Part shown: piece by piece, positions 1-11,329 of the stretch
Layout of the letters: every line of letters begins with the position of its first letter
How positions within the stretch are numbered: position 1 is the first letter of the stretch
Source of the DNA: Hymenopus coronatus
Taxonomy: Eukaryota > Arthropoda > Insecta > Mantodea > Hymenopodidae
DNA length: 64,000 nt
Assembly: GCA_030762935.1 (NCBI GenBank)
Contig: CM060900.1
Location: 439,455,259-439,519,258 of the forward strand
Reading direction: 5' to 3'
Translations under genes and position numbers: made by a program
Notes under the pieces: model-generated
What the model was told of the DNA's origin: nothing
Database searches by the model: none
What the model saw: only the letters and a program-made list of their open reading frames with translations

Positions 1-1150
1 TTAGAACCGTCAGTAAACCAGACTGGGCCTTTGTATTTCTACGGTTTTTCTAGTCTATCTCGTCATGACAGCTAAATGGGAGCTCTTATTTAGCCAAAAA
101 ACACACGCAATCTATCATTATTTTTAAAATTTGTTTATTTTCTGCCATAGCCTGGTTGTGAATTTGATCAGATATTTTCGTTTGCTGATTTAACTGCCGA
201 TCTATTCTTGTTTATAAAAACGTTAACGGTTGTAGCCTGGCTTTAATATGGGCAAGAGATTTTTCATTACTTGCAATAGAAATTGATAGTATATTAAAAT
301 TAATAAAACCATGTCTTGTGCATATATTTGTTCAGTAGACACCGAATAATAGATAGGGCTAACAACACTCCTTCTGTTTAACTTCGCCACCCGCTAACCA
401 GCGGGTTGTAAAATATTGCGAAACTTGAAAATGCCTTACATCCTGCTTCTTATACGTCTGTTTAATGGGTAAACTAGTCAAAGGAGGGAAACGTGGACCA
501 TTTCCAACTTTTCTAGTTTTTCTGATAATGATCGAAAGCTTAATGGGTTTTTAATCAAGCCTCCAATAATGTTTTCCTTGTAAATTTTTGCCACATTCGC
601 GTCTAGGCTTGAAAGTTCATATTGTACGATGACGTTTATGTTCAATGGCAAATAAATTAATCAGACAAAGAAAATATAAACCAAATAACAATTAAATACA
701 TGGCTGTAAAGTGGCATGATGGACAATACTGAATCAAACAACACAGTCAAATGTTTTAACGAAACTGTAAATATTTAAGAGAAATGTCAAGAAAGACGTT
801 CCGTTTCGTGTAGCTGTAAACTCTGCCGCATGCAGCTCGAGGCTATCCGAGTATTTAACGACGGCGGGGGGGGGGGGGGGGGCACTGGTAACTGTTTGCT
901 CGTGACAATGGAAACGTAGATACAGCATGCTGAGGCGGAAATGGTCACACCACGCAATGAATGCATTGAGATTATAGCTACAAGCAGGACAGCATTTGTG
1001 TTACTAGGACACATTTGTCTTACACCATTACTATTATAATTTAAATAATTAATATCGTAAACATTCTCCAATAATTTCTGAAAATTGAAAGAAAAATCTA
1101 AGCTTGCGGCGCATGCATCGCATGCAAGAAGAATACCCTTGTTCTGTGCA
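1..1150. other. No gene recognised; contains a G17 run
   Basis: AT-rich sequence with no convincing coding frame. A run of 17 G residues sits at 866-882; the proline-rich open frames read across it on the minus strand are artefacts of this run. Nothing else in this stretch is recognisable. Confidence 0.5.
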
Positions 1151-1151
1151 T

Positions 1152-1345
1152 GATATTTATTTGAAATAAAATAGTTTGTATTTGGAAATAAGGGATTTAA
1201 GCATTAACGTCACTTTAGTTACCTATCAATTTTCATTTCTGTCACGTCATTGGAAGTTAATTCTGCCTGAAAATTATCGCGAAATCATTGCAGATTTATG
1301 TGGAATATTCAGCAAAAAAAATCACTAATTGAAACTGTAAATGCG
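1152..1345 (+). repeat. Repeat B, copy 1 (upstream part of a duplicated unit)
   Basis: This stretch matches 3258-3452 with many substitutions. Shared landmarks are an ATTTGAAATAA start, AGGGATTT, TCAATTTTCATTT and GTCACGTCATT. Both copies lie just upstream of a family A copy in the same orientation, so the duplicated unit is B plus A. No coding potential. Confidence 0.6.
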
Positions 1346-1369
1346 ATTTTTACTTTATTTAGCACATAT

Positions 1370-2196
1370 ATACAATGTATATAGCGTAGAAAAGGTATTG
1401 TGTTCAACGCCAAAAATTCCATATCGAAATATCACCGGTTTATATGTTTTAAGATCCCCTTAATAAAAAACATTTTTCGAAAAAGCTCAGTGTGTGTATG
1501 TGTGTGGACAGTATAACTAAAAATCGAAAATTCCGTTAAATACCAAACTGGTTATTTATGTTAATATCTTCCAAGGATGCGATACGAAGATTTTCAAGAA
1601 CCCGCACCATAAACTACCCTTTAAATGTAAACGTATTCGAAAGTGTTTATTTTCTCAAAAATGGCTATAACGATTTTGATTAAAATACTGTATATCAAAG
1701 ATATTTACTTAACAAATAAAATGTATCTCTTGAATTTCCTGAGAATAACCTGTGAAGTTCTCTTCATTCTGAATGACTTTTGCTAACTGGTAAACCGTAA
1801 GAGAAGACAAAAACTTACTTTAAAAAATGCAGATCTCGTCAAAACACTCAATTTATGCAATTTACATTTTTGTTGTGGAGCTAACCTTTTCCGAGATATT
1901 CTCTGTTGTTACTTTCAATTTTGAAACACTTAATACCTTTCCCAGGCATGAGGTCGTTCATGTTTCTTCCCCTGCCCACGGAAAGAAGCGAATTTCAATG
2001 GCAATCGCAGATTTTAAACGTTTGACTATCGCTTTAGCATAATGTATTCCCTTTTACTTATAGGGAAGTAGTAAGAACACTCTGCTAATGTTTATTGAAT
2101 TACGGTGGCACAGAAAGAAGACTAATCTTTTGTTAGAAGTTTGTTTGTAGAACAACTAGAGAGTCATGTGAATGGAACACATCAGATTTTTAAAAC
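1370..2196 (+). repeat. Interspersed repeat family A, copy 1, near full length
   Basis: This belongs to the most abundant repeat in the window. In this orientation it opens with TAGAAAAGGTATTGTGTTCAACGCC and a TTCACCGG-like motif, passes through a short GT-rich tract, then TGGTAAACCGTAAGAGA, TTCCGAGATATTCTCTGTTG and GACTATCGCTTTAGC. It ends in GAGAGTCATGTGAATGGAACACATCAGATTTTT. The frames that remain open inside it are not conserved between copies, so I treat it as non-coding. Its class is unknown. Confidence 0.75.
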
Positions 2197-2599
2197 TGCT
2201 TTTCAACACAAAATCTTGCCTCTGGTGATGCGTGTAAGCATTAGTTTTAATTTGTAACGACAATTTAGAGACTTGTTGAATTAAAAATAAAATGTTTCTT
2301 AAGCGTTTGACATAATTTAGAAATGATGCAGGTATATGATTATTTTTTCCGCGAAATCTTCAGAATTTTCATATTTTCGAGAATAATGCTTGTATCAATA
2401 AATTGGAAATATTAATTTTTTTATTTTGCATAGAAAAATGTGCATTTATTTACAATTACAAAAATAAAGTTTTAATTTATCACTTACGTCTTAATGCTAT
2501 GAATATAGAAGTTGTGAAATAATGTTTAAAATTTCAACGAAAAGAATTACAGTCCATATTCGATTCTAAAATTTAGGTACCAAGCAATGTAAAGTGTTC

Positions 2600-2888
2600 T
2601 AACACTAAACAAATGGATACTGCAAAAATGCATGAGTTTTGGTTTTGTTTTATCCCGAATTAACTCGCTAATATTAGAAAGAAGTCGCTTTGGAAGCAAA
2701 GTGCATTTGCAGAACACATGGATCCCAATGTTACAGATGCTGTAGGAGACAATTTAAACGTTTTTTGGCGCATGACTTGGTCTAAATCTGATTCCATTGT
2801 GGCAAAAGAAATTGATGATATAACAACATTGAAGGCTTTAAATCGTTTGTTTAATCTTCAAGGCTGGTTACTAAATCAAGTATTGTGA
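2600..2888 (+). pseudogene. Unrecognised coding-like fragment
   Basis: One frame reads about 95 codons with a single internal stop (TAA near 2660) and ends at a TGA at 2886-2888. The part after the stop has a protein-like composition and balanced codons (LWKQSAFAEHMDP, then NVFWRMTWSKSD, then LFNLQGWLLNQ). It lies between the two B+A units and I do not recognise the family. It could be a decayed host exon, an integrated foreign fragment or chance. A protein search would decide. Confidence 0.3.
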
Positions 2889-3257
2889 ATTTAAATAATC
2901 TAATGTGAGCATTTAACCAACTAAATGCATTTAAAACTAATATTAATTCTGATTTACCTCTTCGTTACAAATAACTTTGTGTCAGTGTTGAACAGCTAAG
3001 CTATGGTGATTATGATGGCAAATTATATGTAATTATGTAATAACAGCACTCTTAGCATTGAGAGCAAGAGGTGGGTCTTGTTGAAAGTATCTTCCATAAC
3101 TTTGACTATCGATATCAAATACTGAAAGCGAGAGATTTTTCTGTACGTATAACTAGTTGTAACAGCTAGGACAACTATGAAAAACGAAATTGTTACAACC
3201 TGTTGTATGTTGCACTTTGGTGGTATCTGATGTGTCATGACTTAATTCCTTTTATTA

Positions 3258-3452
3258 TATTGATTTGAAATAATAGCTTTCTAATTTGGAAATGAGGGAT
3301 TTTAATATTAATGTTACTTAAGTTACGTGTCAATTTTCATTTGTCACGTCATTACTCGTTAATTCTGCCCAAAAAATAGCATGAAATTAATGCAAATTTA
3401 TTGTGAAAATATTCAACGCAAAACACAACCTATTAAAATGATCAACGCAATA
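3258..3452 (+). repeat. Repeat B, copy 2
   Basis: Second copy of the segment at 1152-1345, again immediately upstream of family A in the same orientation. Motif order is the same (AGGGATTTTAATATTAATGT, then GTCACGTCATT, then TTAATTCTGCCC). Confidence 0.6.
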
Positions 3453-3484
3453 CTAAAAAATGATTGCCAACATAAAAAACTCGC

Positions 3485-3925
3485 TGCACAAAAATGTTGG
3501 AGATCTCCTAAAAACAAGCAATTTTTGTCAATTCTTTCTTTCTTTCCTTCTTTCTATCTGTCTTTTTTGTGCAACTAGCCATTTCCGAGATATTCTCTGC
3601 TATTGGCTTCAATTTTAAAATACTTATTACTTTCCTCAAATGAGAAAAGTTATTTGCTTTTCCTTCTCATGGTAAATAAAGCAAAGAGTAGGAAGTTTCA
3701 AAACTATCATGTAGCGACCAGCTCCTAAAATATTTGACTATCGCTTAAGCCTAGCGTGTTTCCCCACTCCTATTGTATCTGCAAGGGAATGGGTAGTAAA
3801 ATTATTTCTGCAAATGCTTATTTCGAATAATGGAAGCATGTGGAAGAGTAGGTTTCTTTATAGAATAGTTTGTTGAAGAATGGGAAGTGAAATTATGTGA
3901 ATGTAACACTTCAGTTTTCCCCCCT
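3485..3925 (+). repeat. Family A, copy 2, 5'-deleted
   Basis: Corresponds to the distal half of family A: GCCATTTCCGAGATATTCTC, CTCAAATGAGAAAAGT, GACTATCGCTTAAGCC and a degenerate GTGAATGTAACACTTCAG end. A CT-rich expansion sits at 3532-3560. The first half of the repeat is missing compared with copy 1. Confidence 0.7.
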
Positions 3926-4635
3926 TTATGTTGTTACTTTTAAAACGCGCTGATGGATAGGTGAAAGATTCCATTACAATGTGCTACACTTCACTGTTAT
4001 TTGAAATAAAAACCAAGCAGTATACTAAAACTGAGTAGTTATTGCATAAAAAATGCAGTGTTAAGGTGTTGCGCGAAGTCATACAAAAGCGATCAAAGCT
4101 ATTCCACACACGAGAGAGGTTGGCGAACGCACCTAAAAATAATTGATTTCATACTGTAATCATATCACATTTCCGGCCGCGTGTGCCTTCAGAAGCACAA
4201 CACAACGACGCGCTCAGCATACTATTGTTAATAGCCATCAATCAGACAAATTAATATGAAGGCGTTGTAGTTTAAACTTACTTGGTAACTAGGTTTCGTT
4301 TCTGAAAAGCATTACATAATCATATCAATGCATTATGGTTGGCTTACAAACAGACTAAAAGTGGGTGTTACATTTACACGACTTTCTCTACCCTCTATCA
4401 GTTAGTAGCTACACATACTATTCTTTCTAACGTGTACGTGTACGTGTACTTCAATATAAATCTATAATGAAATAGTTCCATTACACATTTCGTTATAGAT
4501 ACAAAGGTAATAGTGCATGTCATATGTTAATGACCTGGATGCTATGTGGTAGCCTTAAAATGCCATACGTTTCTATCCAATCGCGAGAAACAACCGAAAA
4601 CCGATTGGACTTAAAAAGAATGACAAAGTAATAAC
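3926..4635. other. No feature recognised
   Basis: AT-rich intergenic sequence. A short GTGTAC tandem (about 4434-4449) is the only local structure seen. No coding frame and no family match within the window. Confidence 0.4.
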
Positions 4636-5025
4636 GGGTGGCCTTATGGCTAAATGGTTAGACCGTTTGTTTCTCACCAAGGCGGCACGAGATCAATTTC
4701 AGAGGATCGCATGTGGGATTTGTGGTGTATGAAGCGGATTCTAGGGAGCTTGTCTCCGAGTTCTCCAGCTTCCCCCGTCATTTATTCCACCATCTGATCT
4801 ATAATTACCTTTCATCATTTCACCGTCATTTCACATCATCCTATTTTTCCTTCTATTCCAGGAATCAGGCGGAGGGGTCCTGGCTCCTCTATGATACAGA
4901 TTCCAGAGTGTCTGCTCCTCAAGAGGTATCTAAGCTCAGGCAGTGAATGTTTCTATGTCTTGTGAGGTACACCCTCACACATATACGAGGAGGGTAAACA
5001 GAGGTAGAAGAAGACCTAATAACAT
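4636..5025 (+). mobile_element. tRNA-derived SINE (family 1, long subfamily)
   Basis: The head is a decayed tRNA-like promoter (TGGCTAAATGGTTAGACC box-A-like; the box B is disrupted), followed by GTGGGATTTGTGGTG, a TTCTCC...TTCCCCCG body, CATTTATTCCACC and a tail near ATACGAGGAGGGTAAAC. The same body order occurs at 27937-28203, 42145-42515, 43215-43580 and 62035-62402. Open frames over it are spurious. Confidence 0.75.
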
Positions 5026-5394
5026 ATTTTTCGGGAATAGAAATGTCACAAGGAAGGTATATGGAACAAATTGCGAGTTTTAAAGTGATCTATATTTTTT
5101 GTGTAGTATGGTTTCTTCTATCGCTTAACGTTTGCCAATTTTACAAGTTTGTTCAAAATTCCTTCCGAATGAAGAGGATCCTTCGCCATATCTATGCACA
5201 GCTTAGAAAAGACAATAACAAACTGAACATCGATACAGAAAAAGAGGAAGAAGAACAAGGCCTTCGGAAAATGCATGTTGTTTTTACTATTAAACTTGCC
5301 AAACAATTACAAACAACATATTCTTGATAACGTGAAAGCACAGGAAACAAATGTCATAAATGAATGTTGAAGAAACACCGAAGGTACACAAAAG

Positions 5395-5871
5395 TATGAA
5401 CACTACAGAACTTGCAGAAGCTTTTGGTTTTCAGTCAGATGAAATTAACAACATCGTTGTCCAGTGGAAATATATCTCTCACATATCTGGAACTACAACG
5501 AAAATATAATGGCATTTGGGGCCGAAGAATTACAATTCCGGGATGCTGCAGATTTAAATCCATATCAGGACCTATGTAATCTGGCTGTGGCATTGTTACC
5601 TATACCTCATATTAATGCAGAAGTTGAAAGTGTGTTTAATGCTATCAGCATAGTGAAAACCAAATTGCAGAATCGTATGAGGAATGGCACTTCAAATGCA
5701 GTATTGACTATACGGCACGGGTTAAAAAGAGTGAACAAAAGTTGCTAGGATTATGAACTTCCGGAAGTTTTGGTGAAAACAATTCGTTCTAATGCTGCAT
5801 ATACCTTCAAAAGTAACCAGCCTTCAAATGATGCAACAGTAGTTGATGAAAGAGGGCTTTTTGACGAGTAG
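5395..5871 (+). pseudogene. hAT-type transposase C-terminal remnant
   Basis: This resembles the C-terminal dimerisation (hATC) region of hAT transposases, as in ZNF862-like proteins. Upstream it reads LAEAFGFQSDEINNIVVQW in one frame. After a frameshift near 5480-5510 it reads FRDAADLNPYQDLCNLAVAL, then AEVESVFNAISIVKTKLQNRM and TIRHGLKR. An in-frame TAG at 5746-5748 interrupts it just before DYELPEVLVKTIR, and it finally stops at 5869-5871. The paired small/hydrophobic and SVF...IVKTKL motifs are the hATC signature. No N-terminal zinc finger, catalytic core or terminal repeats are visible. It is a dead fragment. Confidence 0.8.
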
Positions 5872-6082
5872 GTGAGTATTAATTGAAAAGCATTATTATT
5901 TTAAATATTCCAACACATTTTATAGCGCCTCGTCATTCAAAGTTAGCGCTTTTGTGGAGATATTTAGGTTCAATTTTAGCAATAAGTGGTATCAACGAGT
6001 TAGCAACACCGGGAACAGTTGCAAGCCAAGTTATGAAGTTAGCTAGTCCTGAGCCAGTCTTCGCTGTTGGCGCGCAGGCAAC

Positions 6083-6400
6083 ATTGCAGATTCTAGTTCA
6101 GTTTTAGATTTGACTCTGCCATTGGTCTTATGACTAACATGGCTGCCCATGCCCAAGCAGACAGAAATAACAGAAAACTGGATTTCGCATTGGAAAGCAG
6201 AACCGATTTTCAGAAAGTCCATGTTTACCCCTTATTTCGATCCAATTCATTTGTATACACCTAACCCAACCTAACGTAGGCTAACCTCGACGAAATCTCG
6301 AAACCTGTCGTTCAACTGTCACGTAGTCATACTATCTCCGTAACCATTAGGAAAGGTTGAGGAAAGAGCCTTAGTCTAAAACTGAACTAGAATCTGCAAT
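6083..6400. mobile_element. Small element with perfect 26-bp inverted ends (MITE-like)
   Basis: Positions 6083-6108 and 6375-6400 are exact reverse complements over 26 bases, starting ATTGCAGATTCTAGTTC. The 318-bp unit has no coding frame. The interior holds a CCTAACCCAACCTAACGTAGG stretch resembling short telomere-like CCTAA units, itself partly palindromic. The flanks outside the ends (GCGCGCAGGCAAC and CTCGCAGCGC) also share GCGC/GCAG, so the inverted ends may extend imperfectly further. No clear target duplication is seen. Superfamily unknown. Confidence 0.65.
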
Positions 6401-6579
6401 CTCGCAGCGCACAGTGGCGTGAGAGAGCAGTCAACTGTCTACGCGCCGAAGCGTCGAGTAAATTAACTATAGAGTTGTTTGCAGCAGTGAATTAAATGAC
6501 CGTTATTTGTAACCATTTTGAAGTAAATAAAGAGTTTTGTCACATTATATACATATATAATTTGTCGTGTAAACATTTG

Positions 6580-7230
6580 TAATATTTGGTATTTTAACTA
6601 AAACTGTTATAGCCATTTTTGGGAAAATAAAAGATTTCCAAAAATGTTCCATGTAAAGAATAGTCTTGGTAGAGGATTTTCTTGAAAATCTTCATTTCGC
6701 ATCTTTAGAAGAATCGACGTTTTATTTTATGCTATTCACACATATACAAACAGATTTTTCTAAAAATCTTATGTGTTACATTCATCTGACTTTATTTACC
6801 CTTTATAGTTTATTAGTGAGTGTACATAGAAATTGTTCCTACGAAAGTGTATTTTTTATCTACTTTATTTTAATTGAGATAAGTCTTTCCGGAAACAAAG
6901 CTATTACACATTTCGTTCTAGATATAAAAGCAATATCGAGAGTCAAATGTTTTCGGAACTGGACGCCATACGCCTGCTTAAAAAAAATCGATAACCTTTA
7001 CATGACATCGAGAGAAAGACATGAAAATCGAGAGGAGTTTAACCGAATGCGGGCGCGGAACTTTTTCTAAAAATAATTAGTTTTAAATGCAGGAGGCAAT
7101 AAAGCATAATTCAAAACTAATTACCATGTGCTTGGCAGAGAATGTAATAACGTATATCTATTTAAAACTCACAGTTTATTCCAAATAATTTTGTTTTGCT
7201 GTATAAGCCATTTCGGAGACATCCGATATT
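6580..7230 (-). repeat. Family A, copy 3, rearranged
   Basis: Reads in reverse orientation as the proximal part (AACTGTTATAGCCATTTTTG, TGTTCCATGTAAAGAATAG, TCTTGAAAATCTTC) joined at TTTTTCTAAAAATCT to the distal end (TGTGTTACATTCATCTGAC). A short plus-orientation piece follows (7150-7230, TTTATTCCAAATAATTTTG...GCCATTTCGGAGACATCC). The order is scrambled compared with full copies, so this is a composite of at least two fragments. The 134-residue open frame across it is not conserved. Confidence 0.6.
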
Positions 7231-7231
7231 T

Positions 7232-7436
7232 ATGGTCATTTAACCGGGTAGGTCATATCGGAAATTAATGAAAATGGGCAAAATGATGGTCAAAAGAACC
7301 TGAGTCAATGGAGCTTAAAGTTACTCGACTTTCGCCTTCTCGTGGTAATGGAAAACCCCGGAAAAAGAAAAGTCTAATCCGAGAAACTCAACCTAACCAT
7401 AATTCGAACTCAGGGCCTCCTGACGTGCTACTCCCA
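7232..7436 (-). mobile_element. tRNA-derived SINE (family 2), decayed
   Basis: On the minus strand this has the same body as the copy at 7754-8024: CGAGTAACTTTAAGCTCCAT, TTTGACCATCATTTTGCCC and CATATGACCTACCCGG. The tRNA-like head is degraded (TTCGAATTATGG). Confidence 0.65.
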
Positions 7437-7439
7437 CAC

Positions 7440-7735
7440 CAGATTCGTTTTTTATTTAATTCCTTCTTTACCCCACCTTTAACCGCATGGTTCTATCGGC
7501 GGCATTTCTATTTGGTACATATTGCCTCAACAATGGCGTTAACTCATGTACTATTATTTGTGTGTTTATGTTTATCATTTTCTTTATTTTAATCACAAAC
7601 ATTCACACTCACATCCGCGCACTAGACTTTAGGGAAGACAGGAAAATATCTGAGCTGGAAAAAAATTTCAAACCAGTTATTCCTCACACAGCAGGCAGGA
7701 ATTCTACGGACTGAGCTATGGTGCCAGCAGGTCAT
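7440..7735 (-). mobile_element. tRNA-derived SINE (family 3)
   Basis: On the minus strand the head reads GCACCATAGCTCAGTCCGTAG...CCTGCCTGCTGTGTGAGG. The body carries GTTAACGCCATTGTTGAGG and GCCGATAGAACCATGCGGTTAAAGGTGGGG, then an AT-rich tail. The same order occurs on the plus strand at 44425-44835. Confidence 0.65.
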
Positions 7736-7753
7736 TTGTCATTAAGCGCTTTC

Positions 7754-8024
7754 GACATTTTTTTTATTGATTCATTTTTTTTAATTTTTTTTAAGCGTCC
7801 TTTAACCTGGTTGGTCATATCGGACGATGAATGAAATTGGTGAAATGATGCTCAAATGATCTCGGGGTCCATGGAGCTTAAAGTTACTCGACATTCGTCT
7901 TCTCAGGATAAGGGAAGACCCCCAAAAAATACCTCATCCGAGTAACTCACTCTAAGTGAGATTCGAACTCACGACCTGTTGAATGTGAAGCAGATACGCT
8001 ACCACCACACTACCCAGGCGAGCA
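7754..8024 (-). mobile_element. tRNA-derived SINE (family 2), near complete
   Basis: The minus strand starts TCGCCTGGGTAGTGTGGTGG (box A) and has box B GAGTTCGAATCTC. The body is GTCGAGTAACTTTAAGCTCC, GATCATTTGAGCATCATTTC and CATCGTCCGATATGACC, with an A-rich tail (T-rich on the plus strand, 7754-7795). Best preserved copy of its family with 29100-29370. Confidence 0.8.
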
Positions 8025-8149
8025 ATATTAAATTGTTTCTGTGTTAAGGGGGAAAAAGTGCCCACTTCTTATAGATTTGACTGTCACTATTCCCTTTATA
8101 TCTATATCGAAATATACCTAAAGGTGAAGCAGTGAAGTTATTTCTGCAA

Positions 8150-8355
8150 AGGTAGTTTGTTTTTGTTGATTTTTTCTTCTTTTTTATCTTAATGTCCTTT
8201 AATGAAACCGGTGAAATGACGCTCAAATGATCTCGAGGTCCATGGAGCTTAAAGTTACTCGACATTCGTCTTTTCAGGATGTGAAAAAAGCTGGAAAAAC
8301 CTTATCTAGTAACTCACCTTAAACTTGAACTCGGGATCTCTTAAATGTAAGGTTT
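8150..8355 (-). mobile_element. tRNA-derived SINE (family 2), 5' truncated
   Basis: The minus strand repeats the family 2 body (GACGAATGTCGAGTAACTTT, CCTCGAGATCATTTGAGCG) with a decayed box B (GAGTTCAAG). The tRNA head is largely lost. Three family 2 copies in the same orientation lie within 1.2 kb. Confidence 0.7.
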
Positions 8356-8569
8356 TGCAAAGGTATATCCCAATTGAAATAAAATAATCGGAAAAATAAA
8401 AAGTTTTTAAGAACAGTTTGTACACTCACTAATAAACGATAGAGGGCAGAAAATGGCTTGTGAATGTAACAAATAGTGATTTATTTTTCTGGTTATTAAA
8501 CGTGAGGATATTTTCAGTGTCAATTTGGATGCTAATGTTTTTTAAAATGAAGACAGTATTTTCTGTCTT

Positions 8570-9445
8570 TGTACTAAAAAAAAATCTGATGTGATACATT
8601 CACATGATTTTCTCTACCTATTCTGTAACAAATTGTTCTTACGAAGGCTTATTCTTTCATCTACTTCACGCTAATCAAGACAAAAATTTGCAGAAATGGT
8701 TTTATTGCTTAGTTTCTTATAAGTAGATGGTAAATAAGCGAAGCGATACTCAAGTATTTTAATAGCTGGTTGATGTATGATTAAAATTCGGTTCTCTTTG
8801 CATGGCCAAGAGTAAAACAAAGGAAAACGCAATGACAACTTCCCGTTTGATAAAAGTGTAATAATTTTAAAATTTAATCAATAACAAGTAATATCCATAA
8901 ATGGTTTACTCCACAAAATATGTATATGACATAAATTTTGTGTTTTACGAGATCTACATTTTTGTAGTAAGCCTTTTTTCTATCTCTTACCAGTTATGCA
9001 AAAGTCATCCACAATGAAGAGAACTTCGGACGCTATTCACAGAAACCTCAAATCTACATTTTGTTTGTGTTGTAAATATATCTAATATACGATATTTTAA
9101 TAAAAATCGTTAGAACCATTTTGAGTAAAAAAAAAAATTTCGAAAATATTTGCATGTAAAGGGTAGTTTGGGGTGTGGGACTTTCTTGAACATCTTCGTG
9201 TCGCATCCATGGAAGATACCAAACTTAAATACCAAATTTGGTGTTTAACGGACTTTTCGTTTTTGAGCTCTCCTGTCAACAGAGAAACACACACAGACAT
9301 ACAAATGGACCTTTAAAACTACTTTGGATTCAGGGTTCCTCAACACATGTGTTTGCAGTGAAATCTCGGTATCGAATTTTTGGGTGGAACACAACACCTT
9401 CTATACCTATTATGCACATTTTACGTATATGTGTTAGAGAAAGTA
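8570..9445 (-). repeat. Family A, copy 4, near full length
   Basis: The reverse-orientation copy starts at AAAAATCTGATGTGATACATT and runs through GAGATCTACATTTTTGTAGTAAGCC, TTACCAGTTATGCAAAAGTCAT, GAAGAGAACTTC, TTAATAAAAATCGTTAGAACC, TGTAAAGGGTAGTTTGGGGT and TGAAATCTCGGTATCG. It ends GTGTTAGAGAAAGTAAA. The 107- and 89-residue open frames at its end are shadows of the repeat. Confidence 0.75.
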
Positions 9446-10124
9446 AAAATAGAATAGCAAGAAATGTTGATTTGCATGTACAGCATCGATTGAGTTGCCT
9501 AAAGTGTAAACGTTTTGACGCATTTGGTAGTCCCTGTTTTCCTCGTTTGGTAATCGAATGATGGGTTGGTGAATTTACGCGAATTTTCCGGTTATACATT
9601 TCTCAATCTGATTTCCTTCCTTCCTGTATTGGACTATCACCCATGCAGCGCCTCTGTGACAAGTGTTCATTACTTCTCTATGTGCAGGCATTACCATCAA
9701 CGTTAGCTCGTAGCCAAACGTAAATCGCCGGCCTCCTGTAGGGCTGATTGGAATGAATTTGAAAACAAGTATGAAAGAGAAAACAAACAGATAAATATAG
9801 ATCAAATTAAGATTTATAAAATGTCCCCCACTGTTGATGGAACAGATTCGCAAGTTTAATTTTATTGGTAAACACTTTGATTAAAGTTTCTTTTGTTACT
9901 ATTAGTGTAATTTGTTACTGCAAAGTTTGTTCATTTATTGTTTTCGGATTATCATTGTTCCTTATTGATTTGCAGCCACCCTACCATCCGTTGCAGCCTC
10001 ATGAATAGAACGCCTCACGAAATTTACTCATTAAATTTAAACAATATACCAAAGGGTACTCTGGAATTTGGAAACAGCTCTGAAAACGTTTGCTTCAATT
10101 TTTTATTTCCTCTAGTACGTATGT

Positions 10125-11150
10125 ACAAGGAACATAGTGGGTAGAGAAGATTGTATTACACCCAGAAATTCTATACCGATATTTCACCGTAAGTGCATGT
10201 TTTGAGGACCCTGATTAAAATAACTTTTAGAATAAGGTGCGTGTGAATGCCTGTGTGTATATGTGTGAGTGTGTCTGTGGACAGCATGACTCATAAACGA
10301 AAAATCAATTAAAAACTAAACTTTAGTATTTAAATTCAGTATCTTCGAAGACTGCGAAACAAAGATTTTCAGGAAAATCCCCCACCCCAAACTACCCTTT
10401 ACATGGAACATTTTTCGACATTTTCAATTTTCTAAAAAATAGCTCTAAAGATTTTGACTAGAATGCCATATATTACAAATATTTTCATGGCAAATCAAAA
10501 TGTATCCTGAATATCTTTGAAATAGCCTGTAAAGTTCTCTTCATTCTGAATGGCGTTTTATTAATTAAATAATTTTATCAATTCATTCTACAAAAACATA
10601 AATTTATTACAATTAAATCCACCTTCAAATTATATTTTCAATAATAATCCATATTATAAATAAAATTTATTGTAATCCATTATTCAACTTACATTGGTAA
10701 ACCGTAAGAGATAAACAAAAAATTCCTACACAAAACACGTAAATCTATTAAAACACACAATTTATATTGTATTCAGTTCCTTTAAAAACATTATATATAT
10801 ATATATATATATATATACACGAGATATTCCCTGTTGTTGGTTTCAATTTTAAAATACTTGAACGTTTCTCAAATGAAAGTTCTCGTTCGTTTCGTATTCC
10901 TTTTGTTTTTCCCCTGGCATGGAAAGAGAACCAAATTTCAATGACAATCGCATAGCGACAGCTTTTAAAAAGTTTGACTGTCGCTTTAACCATGTTTATT
11001 CCCTTATTTCTCTTCTGCTTCCAAGGAACTGTTGATGTCTGTCTTGAGCAGAATGATGTAGATAAAGGTTTAATCTTTTGTAAATAACTTGTTTGCAGAA
11101 CATGGAGAAAGTCATGTGAATGGAATACATCAGATTTTTCTGTACATTTA
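10125..11150 (+). repeat. Family A, copy 5, with an AT-rich insertion
   Basis: Full-length plus-orientation copy from CCTCTAGTACGTATGTACAAGG to GAGAAAGTCATGTGAATGG. About 140 bases of very AT-rich DNA (10556-10695) interrupt it between TGAATGGCGTTTTA and TTGGTAAACCGTAAGAG, where other copies continue directly. A (TA)n tract lies at 10793-10816. The 142-residue minus-strand frame is a shadow. Confidence 0.75.
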
Positions 11151-11329
11151 CCATCTTCTCTAAAAGCATTCTTCACTATAACACACGCTGTTCAACTGAA
11201 CGCCTCAATTTAAATGACTGATCATCATTCACAGCCCTTGTTTTAACAGTGACAGTGCTCTGGGCATAATCTCAGGATACTCCGCCAGTATAGTGTAATA
11301 TACAATATTTTTTGCTGAGAGGCATCTTT

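Noticed and set aside
787..1071. Proline-rich open frames on the minus strand
   Set aside because: Created by the G17 run at 866-882; no start context or homology.
6666..7070. 134-codon open frame
   Set aside because: Lies over rearranged family A sequence and is not open in the other copies.
10748..11176. 142-codon minus-strand frame
   Set aside because: Shadow of family A copy 5, including the TA microsatellite read as Ile-Tyr repeats.
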